From Pseudomonadota bacterium (lineage in GTDB: Bacteria; Pseudomonadota; Gammaproteobacteria; Burkholderiales; Rhodocyclaceae), in the NCBI GenBank assembly GCA_018241695.1, contig JAFEDH010000027.1, positions 32,258 through 96,257 of the forward strand: a DNA stretch of 64,000 nt, read 5' to 3'. The position numbers and the translations under genes were made by a program. Numbering within the stretch: the stretch's first letter is position 1; each line of letters begins with the position of its first letter. Under the pieces are notes generated by a model. It was not told the origin of the DNA and searched no databases. It worked only from the letters and a program-made list of their open reading frames with translations. This document shows positions 59,489 to 64,000 of this stretch, one piece after another.

Positions 59489-59800
59489 ATGGAACAAGTT
59501 CTTGCCACTCGTTCGGTCAGTATTACCGAACTCAAACGCAGCCCGAGCGCCGTGCTCGAACAGGCCGGCTCCGAACCTGTGGCGGTGCTCAACCACAATC
59601 GGCCTGCTGCCTATCTGCTGCCGCCGCATGTCTATGAGGCCATGCTGGAAAGGCTGAATGCCGATTTGCGGATAGAGATTCAGGAAGGCATCACCAGTGG
59701 CGAAGGTATTTCCGCCGACGATATTTTCTCCGAACTTAATGCCCGCTACGCTGGGCCGAAGCGGGCCGCCATCAGGCCCGGTGGCAAGCGTGGGGCTTGA
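59489..59800 (+). CDS. Phd/YefM-type antitoxin
   Basis: The 103-residue protein has the Phd/YefM fold: RSVSITELKRSPSAVLEQAG, then EPVAVLNHNRPAAYLLPPHVYEAMLERL, which binds DNA. The charged C-terminal tail would wrap the toxin. It is followed by the toxin gene with a one-base overlap (TGATG). It probably autoregulates the pair through an AT-rich dyad upstream. Confidence 0.85.
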   Translation: MEQVLATRSVSITELKRSPSAVLEQAGSEPVAVLNHNRPAAYLLPPHVYEAMLERLNADLRIEIQEGITSGEGISADDIFSELNARYAGPKRAAIRPGGKRGA

Positions 59801-60117
59801 TGGCGCTGGTCACTTTCTCACCGAAGTCCCGGCAAGACCTTCTCGACATTGGCGACTACATCGCCAAGGACAGCCAGGCCAACGCCCGGCGTTTTGTCGT
59901 CAGGCTGATCGGGCAGTGCCAACGCATCGGCCATGCCCCGATGGGTTACACGAGCCGCGAGGACCTGGCAGCCGGCTTGCGCATGGCACCACTCGGTCGC
60001 TATGTGATCTTTTTCCGCGTACTCGAAAACGTGGTTCGCATTGAGCGGGTGTTGCACGGCGCACGCAATCTTCCCGCCGTGCTTGGAGCCGATGGAGAGG
60101 ATCCACCGGCTGATTGA
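59800..60117 (+). CDS. ParE/RelE-type toxin
   Basis: The 105-residue protein has the RelE/ParE fold: FSPKSRQDLLDIGDYIAKDS, FVVRLIGQCQRIGHAPMG and the C-terminal RYVIFFRVLENVVRIERVLHGARNL (quoted in part), with the conserved RVLHGAR of ParE toxins. It may poison DNA gyrase. It is coupled to the antitoxin gene and begins with ATG 59800 inside the TGATG overlap. Confidence 0.82.
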   Translation: MALVTFSPKSRQDLLDIGDYIAKDSQANARRFVVRLIGQCQRIGHAPMGYTSREDLAAGLRMAPLGRYVIFFRVLENVVRIERVLHGARNLPAVLGADGEDPPAD

Positions 60118-60331
60118 GCCGTCATAAAAGCGAAGCGGCATTCTAGACCACTGGGATATGCGTTCTGGCCGGAACACCTTCCCGTGTGATACCGATGGCC
60201 AGATGGGAAATTGGGGGTGAAGAAGGCCACGGTCCGGCAGACCGGGAGGAAACCGGTTAATCTAGCGGGGCGGGCGCTTCGGTTTGCCCGGCAATTTGTC
60301 GTTCCGCCAACCTTTCACTCTGGAGATTCCC

Positions 60332-60784
60332 ATGGCAGGCAATACCGATCATCTCAGCGAAATCCAACGCAAGAATCTGGACGCCGCCGTTCGGCTGGTC
60401 CAGATGTCTCTCGATAATTCCCAGCGCATCATGGGCCTGCAGGCCGATCTGGTGCGCAAGCTGGTGGATTCCGGCGCGCAGGCGGCCAAGGATCAATCGG
60501 ATGCCAAGGATCCGCAGCAGCTGATGTCCCTGCGCACCGCCTATGCCCAGAACACTGCCCAGCAGTTGATGCAGGCGGCTCAGGAAATGGCGCAACTGGG
60601 GAACTCGGTCCGTGACGAGTTTTCACGTCTGCTGGCGGAACAGCTGGCCAGCGGCAGCACCGACATGACCGAAGCCTTTCAGGGCTTTCTCAAGACGCTG
60701 CCCGCAGGCAGCGAGCAGTGGATCAGCGTGGTGCAGCAGGCCATGTCCCAGGCCACCGCGGCTTTCACCAAGGGCAAGAAGTAA
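60332..60784 (+). CDS. Phasin family protein
   Basis: The 150-residue helical protein has the phasin pattern RKNLDAAVRLVQMSLDNSQRIMGLQADL and repeated amphipathic helices such as AQNTAQQLMQAAQEMAQLGN. Phasins coat polyhydroxyalkanoate granules. No PHA synthase gene is nearby. ATG 60332 follows TGGAGA. The function is inferred from the family alone. Confidence 0.78.
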   Translation: MAGNTDHLSEIQRKNLDAAVRLVQMSLDNSQRIMGLQADLVRKLVDSGAQAAKDQSDAKDPQQLMSLRTAYAQNTAQQLMQAAQEMAQLGNSVRDEFSRLLAEQLASGSTDMTEAFQGFLKTLPAGSEQWISVVQQAMSQATAAFTKGKK

Positions 60785-60790
60785 CGGGTT

Positions 60791-61258
60791 TCATCCGTTC
60801 GGTTTTGCTTCATCGTTCCAGCGGCGACGGGCGTCGTCGTCGCTGGAACGGGCCTCCACCCAGTGTCCGCCTTCCGCCGTTTCTTCCTTCTTCCAGAAGG
60901 GCGCGTCCGTTTTCAGATAGTCCATGATGAACTGGCAGGCGGCAAAGGCTTCGCCGCGATGCTTCGAGGCAACGGCGACCAGCACGATCCTGTCTTCCGG
61001 CATCAGCCGTCCGATGCGGTGGATGATTCTCACCCGCTGCACGTCCCAGCGTGACCGCGCCTGGCGCTCGATGCTGGCCAGGGCTTTTTCCGTCATGCCC
61101 GGATAGTGTTCCAGGGTCATGGCCCGGATCGCGGTGTCTCCACGCATGTCGCGCATCAGGCCGACAAAGCTGACCACTGCGCCGATGGCGCCCCCGGCAC
61201 CAAGGGTATCGATCTCGGCGCCGGTATCGAAATCCGCTTCCTGTACCGAAATGCTCAT
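60791..61258 (-). CDS. moaE: Molybdopterin synthase large subunit
   Basis: MoaE, with MoaD, puts sulfur into precursor Z to make molybdopterin. The 155-residue protein starts ISVQEADFDTGAEIDTL and has GAVVSFVGLMRDMRGD, MTLEHYPGMTEKAL, VRIIHRIGRLMPEDRIVLVAVASKHRGEAF and the lysine-bearing LKTDAPFWKKEE active-site region. It lies three bases downstream of moaD. Confidence 0.94.
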   Translation of the reverse strand: MSISVQEADFDTGAEIDTLGAGGAIGAVVSFVGLMRDMRGDTAIRAMTLEHYPGMTEKALASIERQARSRWDVQRVRIIHRIGRLMPEDRIVLVAVASKHRGEAFAACQFIMDYLKTDAPFWKKEETAEGGHWVEARSSDDDARRRWNDEAKPNG

Positions 61259-61261
61259 CGC

Positions 61262-61513
61262 TCAGCCTCCGGTGACTGGTGGAAAGAAAGCAACCTCGTC
61301 GCCCTCCCGAAGGGGAGTCTCCGGAGGCGCGAGTTCCTGGTTGAGGGCGGTTCGCAGATTGGGGCAGCGCGAGAGGTAAGACCAGCCTTCGCCCTGTGCG
61401 GCCAGATGATCGCGCAATGTCCCGAGTGTGGTGATGCCGGCCGGCAGCGGCATTTCCAGCCGGGCCTGACCCACTTCCTCGCGTACCCGGGCAAAAAACA
61501 GGATGCGGATCAT
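61262..61513 (-). CDS. moaD: Molybdopterin synthase sulfur-carrier subunit
   Basis: The 83-residue ubiquitin-like protein starts MIRILFFARVREEVGQ and ends FFPPVTGG, the double-glycine tail that carries the thiocarboxylate in molybdopterin synthase. It is paired with moaE just downstream. ATG 61513 was chosen because the longer frame upstream is untypical. A gene for an ATP-grasp-like protein lies directly upstream. Confidence 0.92.
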   Translation of the reverse strand: MIRILFFARVREEVGQARLEMPLPAGITTLGTLRDHLAAQGEGWSYLSRCPNLRTALNQELAPPETPLREGDEVAFFPPVTGG

Positions 61514-61532
61514 GGCGGGAATTTGCTCCTGT

Positions 61533-62720
61533 TCATGACACGGCCACCACGGGCGCGAAGCCGCCTCCCGGAGTGCGGAAATTGGTGGTCTGCCCCTGCC
61601 AGAGCCGGGCGGCGACCAGCTGCACTTCTCCGGCATAGGCGTAGCAGCGCAAATCGCATTTGAGCGCGACATCCTCGCCGTCAACGCGGACGATGCGCTC
61701 GCTGGGTGGCACCAGGGCCTGGGCTACATAGTCGCCAGCGAGTATTTCCTCGAACACCCGGTGCGTCACATTGGCACCGCGGTACGCCGCCTTGGAGCCG
61801 AAACCGGTCGCGGGCTTGAAGAACAACTGCTTGCGGCGGGACCATAAGGCTTCGGCCTGCTCCCGTTTCACCCTCTCGGTTTTTGGCACCACCCGGGTAA
61901 TCAGGGTGCGGTCTTCGGCATCGACGCCGCTTGCGGCAAGCCAGTCAGGGTCTGAAAGACGTTGCAGGTGGCGTTTGTCGGCATAGCGCGCATGAGCGTA
62001 TGGATGAGGAGTGAGCACCACGGCGCCTTCGGCCCATGCCTGGTGCAAGGCCGAATGGCGGGGATCGGCGAGGGGGAAATCGGTCAGACGGTTGTAGACC
62101 AGATCGATCGGCCCGGTTGGATGAGCCAGTTCGCCATTTCGATAGGCCAGTGCCTCCGGTGCGCAGATAACGGCTTCCACGCCATGGCGCTGCATCAACT
62201 CACGGCACAAGCTGAAGTCGGCGCCCAGATACTGGGTGTCCGGCGTTTCATCCACGATGGCCATACGGTGCAGGGGACGCCCGGACAATTCGACCTCGGC
62301 GACAAACATTGCAGCATAGGCGGCTTCGATCCGTGCGGGATCGTGCATTCCGGCACGGTCGCCGCGCTGTGCCTGGAGCAGGGCGAGATTGAGAAAACCG
62401 CCTCCGGCGTTGGTGTTGATCTCGATCAGGCGCGGCCCTTCCGCGGCAATATGAAAATCATAACCGTAAAAAATCCCGCGTGCCGGTAATGCCCCGGCGG
62501 GCATCGGTGTTATGCCTTCACTCCAGGCGGGCAGGGCGACGACGCGCTCCATGGCCGATACAAAGGCGGCCATGATGGCCAGATGATCGGCGGCAACGAA
62601 TACCCGTGTGCCGGAAAAAATCAGGGGGCGATCCGCGAGGAAAGGGGCGGCCCGGTACGGATCGAGACAGTCAGGCAGGGCAGTCGCGTTGCAATCACGG
62701 GACCGTTCAATGGCATTCAT
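61533..62720 (-). CDS. ATP-grasp-like protein of unknown function
   Basis: The 395-residue protein has ATP-grasp features: a long N-terminal part with FHIAAEGPRLIEINTNAGGG, and a C-terminal catalytic part with KQLFFKPATGFGSKAAYRG and LKCDLRCYAYAGEVQLVAARLWQGQTTNFR (motifs RLIEINTNAGGG and FFKPATGFGSKA). The layout resembles glutathionylspermidine- or carboxylate-amine ligases with a permuted or divergent fold, but the assignment is tentative and the substrate unknown. It lies 20 bases upstream of moaD on the same strand, although a link to molybdopterin is only positional. Confidence 0.5.
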   Translation of the reverse strand: MNAIERSRDCNATALPDCLDPYRAAPFLADRPLIFSGTRVFVAADHLAIMAAFVSAMERVVALPAWSEGITPMPAGALPARGIFYGYDFHIAAEGPRLIEINTNAGGGFLNLALLQAQRGDRAGMHDPARIEAAYAAMFVAEVELSGRPLHRMAIVDETPDTQYLGADFSLCRELMQRHGVEAVICAPEALAYRNGELAHPTGPIDLVYNRLTDFPLADPRHSALHQAWAEGAVVLTPHPYAHARYADKRHLQRLSDPDWLAASGVDAEDRTLITRVVPKTERVKREQAEALWSRRKQLFFKPATGFGSKAAYRGANVTHRVFEEILAGDYVAQALVPPSERIVRVDGEDVALKCDLRCYAYAGEVQLVAARLWQGQTTNFRTPGGGFAPVVAVS

Positions 62721-62764
62721 GCGCCCAGTTTACCGCGCCCGATGATGGCATCCGATGGCGTCGA

Positions 62765-63226
62765 TCAGGGTTTCAGCCCCTCCAGCAATACCACCGGGAT
62801 GGGCCGGGAGGTCATGTCCTGATATGCGGCGTACTGCGGCACCATGGTGACCAGTTGATCCCATAGCGGGCCACGCTCGGCTCCCTCGACCACCCGCGCT
62901 CGCACGGGATTGCGTCGCCGCCGCAGATAGACCACGACATCGGCGCAGGCCCTGAGATTCGACACCCAGAAAGGATCGGTGGGCGCGCCGCCCTTGCTGC
63001 CGACCACATAGACCTGCCCGCCGAGTACGTAGGAAGGGAGCGCCACCGCCCGCATGGCGCCGCTGCGGCGCCCGCGCGTCATCAGGCAGACGGCCGGTGC
63101 ATAGGGCTTGTAGCCCGCCATGCGGGCGAAAAGATGTGTCAGGGGAGAAATTCCGGTCCGGCGCACGCACCAGCAATCGAAAGCCAGCCCACGGGGCGTC
63201 ATCATCAATTTCAGCAACGGATTCAC
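62765..63226 (-). CDS. DUF385/deazaflavin-dependent nitroreductase-family protein
   Basis: The 153-residue protein has the split-barrel flavin/F420 fold of the Ddn family: VCLMTRGRRSGAMRAVALP, VYVVGSKGGAPTDPFWVSNL and VVYLRRRRNPVRARVVEG (each within family pattern). The GTG start at 63226 has GAGGAAG six bases upstream, overlapping the end of the Rieske oxygenase gene. Members are mostly actinobacterial and use F420H2; in this host an FMN-type cofactor is possible. Function unknown, but coupling to the oxygenase suggests a steroid- or terpenoid-type reduction. Confidence 0.7.
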   Translation of the reverse strand: MNPLLKLMMTPRGLAFDCWCVRRTGISPLTHLFARMAGYKPYAPAVCLMTRGRRSGAMRAVALPSYVLGGQVYVVGSKGGAPTDPFWVSNLRACADVVVYLRRRRNPVRARVVEGAERGPLWDQLVTMVPQYAAYQDMTSRPIPVVLLEGLKP

Positions 63227-63239
63227 TTTTGCTTCCTCT

Positions 63240-64000
63240 TCAGACAGTTTCGGGGAATTCGGCAACGGGGGTGAATGGTGCAACGCCTTTGGCCAGGTAT
63301 CGCTGTCCTGCGGGTGGCGTGAATTCATCTTTTTGCCGGCGCGGGTTGTAGAACTGGCGGTACCACTGGCGCACCTTGCGGAAAGGGCCGTCACCCGCGA
63401 CATACATGCCCTGGAAACAGGGCGCCTTGTGCTGCCAGACCTCGAAGTCCTGCGCAAAGCCGAGGCGGTTCTGTGCTTCCAGCGCGTGCGCCTCGGCTGC
63501 GTCTTCCGCGGTGTGCTGCGTCGAGCCACTCATGCCCTTGACCATCAGGCCATGCCAGACCTTGACCCGGCCATCATCCACCGGCGTATGGGTGATGGCG
63601 ATGACGGTATCGGCGTTTGGCATGCGCATATCGGATATCAGCAGGCCCGGACCGTGATAGGTCGTGATGTTGATCAGATCCACGGGCGGCGTTCCGGGTT
63701 CGCCGAGCATGTCGCGGTGAGGGCCGGCCTGGCGCTGGATCACCTTGTGCTCCTGAAACTCGTTTTCAAAGCGGTTCGTATGGGCGCCATGAATGGGGTC
63801 CAGATGGGGATAGTCGGCGATGTTGTCGAGCAGTTCCATCGGGTGCTGATCCAGCATTCCCAGCGAGGCGAGGGACCAGCGCACCCAGGCCGGATCATTC
63901 CACTGCGGCAGCACATCCAGTTCCCACTCCGGTTCGCCGCCTTCGGCATCGTGCCAGAACCAGACGGCGCCCATGGCTTCGGCCAGCCGGTAGGACTTGA
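63240..64000 (-). CDS. Rieske non-heme iron oxygenase, KshA-like, catalytic part (5' end outside window)
   Basis: Only the C-terminal 253 residues are in the window; the N-terminal Rieske [2Fe-2S] domain lies beyond the right edge. The mononuclear iron site is in ELLDNIADYPHLDPIHGAH (Asp-x2-His-x4-His), with WHDAEGGEPEWEL before it. The pattern is closest to the 3-ketosteroid 9-alpha-hydroxylase/cholesterol desaturase group. Ring or steroid hydroxylation is therefore likely; the substrate is not shown. The frame stays open to position 64000. Confidence 0.82.
   Translation of the reverse strand, partial: KSYRLAEAMGAVWFWHDAEGGEPEWELDVLPQWNDPAWVRWSLASLGMLDQHPMELLDNIADYPHLDPIHGAHTNRFENEFQEHKVIQRQAGPHRDMLGEPGTPPVDLINITTYHGPGLLISDMRMPNADTVIAITHTPVDDGRVKVWHGLMVKGMSGSTQHTAEDAAEAHALEAQNRLGFAQDFEVWQHKAPCFQGMYVAGDGPFRKVRQWYRQFYNPRRQKDEFTPPAGQRYLAKGVAPFTPVAEFPETV

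Noticed and set aside
59085..59489. Integration site at tRNA-Val
   Set aside because: No direct repeat of the tRNA 3' end was found downstream, and no integrase gene is present.
63227..63529. Upstream extension of the DUF385 gene
   Set aside because: It lies inside the Rieske oxygenase gene; the GTG at 63226 has a good ribosome-binding site.

Overview
This 64 kb window looks like chromosomal DNA of a moderately GC-rich betaproteobacterium, most like the Rhodocyclales/Sterolibacteriaceae group. The evidence is gene order (pyrG-kdsA-eno-ftsB; dapC-dapD-pilU-dapE-prmB; pcnB-folK-panBCD), FNR next to an oxygen-independent coproporphyrinogen oxidase, an EnvZ/OmpR pair, and steroid- or terpenoid-like catabolic genes. 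The species assignment is inference only.

Layout. 1-2.0 kb: the end of an aldehyde dehydrogenase gene and a LuxR-type regulator. 2.0-6.7 kb, minus strand: a dicarboxylate/amino-acid symporter, polyphosphate kinase and an aromatic/aspartate aminotransferase. 6.9-11.1 kb: the housekeeping block pyrG, kdsA, eno, ftsB. 11.3-22.3 kb: an accessory block, all on the plus strand and mostly tightly packed. It holds a TetR regulator, a sulfotransferase-fold protein, a DUF1214-like protein, three short-chain dehydrogenases, an LLM (F420/FMN) oxidoreductase, a crotonase lacking one canonical glutamate, a DUF35 protein, a thiolase-fold protein resembling the steroid side-chain aldolase Ltp2, a secreted dienelactone-hydrolase-like protein and a SnoaL-like protein. 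This is the best candidate for an undescribed catabolic pathway. 22.4-27.4 kb: MgtC, SIMPL and gamma-carbonic-anhydrase genes, two tandem secreted beta-propeller-like paralogues, and an AcpH-like protein.

27.5-34.1 kb, minus strand: a methionine gamma-lyase, prmB and the dap/pilU operon. 34.4-37.0 kb: clpB behind a good sigma-32 promoter candidate. 37.0-43.1 kb: an oxygen/copper neighbourhood with fnr and hemN diverging around a near-consensus FNR box, a COG2836 membrane protein, a universal stress protein, and a MerR regulator divergent from a CopA-type P-type ATPase across a classic 19-bp-spacer MerR promoter. 43.2-47.2 kb, minus strand: panD, panC, panB, folK, pcnB. Then come tRNA-Leu(CAG) and rnr, divergent.

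50.2-53.6 kb: an ECF sigma factor, a zinc-finger anti-sigma factor and a copper-type bufferin operon (DUF2282 precursor, DUF692/MNIO enzyme, DUF2063 partner, DoxX protein). 53.6-55.6 kb: envZ/ompR on the minus strand. 55.7-58.9 kb: DUF3106, DUF1800 and DUF1501 exported proteins. 59.1-60.1 kb: tRNA-Val(CAC), a terminator and a Phd/ParE-type toxin-antitoxin pair. 60.3-62.7 kb: a phasin, moaE, moaD and an ATP-grasp-like protein of unknown role. The right edge (62.8-64 kb) holds a DUF385 (deazaflavin-type) protein and a KshA-like Rieske oxygenase cut by the window end. Together with the 11-22 kb block it suggests breakdown of a polycyclic or isoprenoid substrate. Two copper systems, CopA efflux and the bufferin operon, may act together to control copper.
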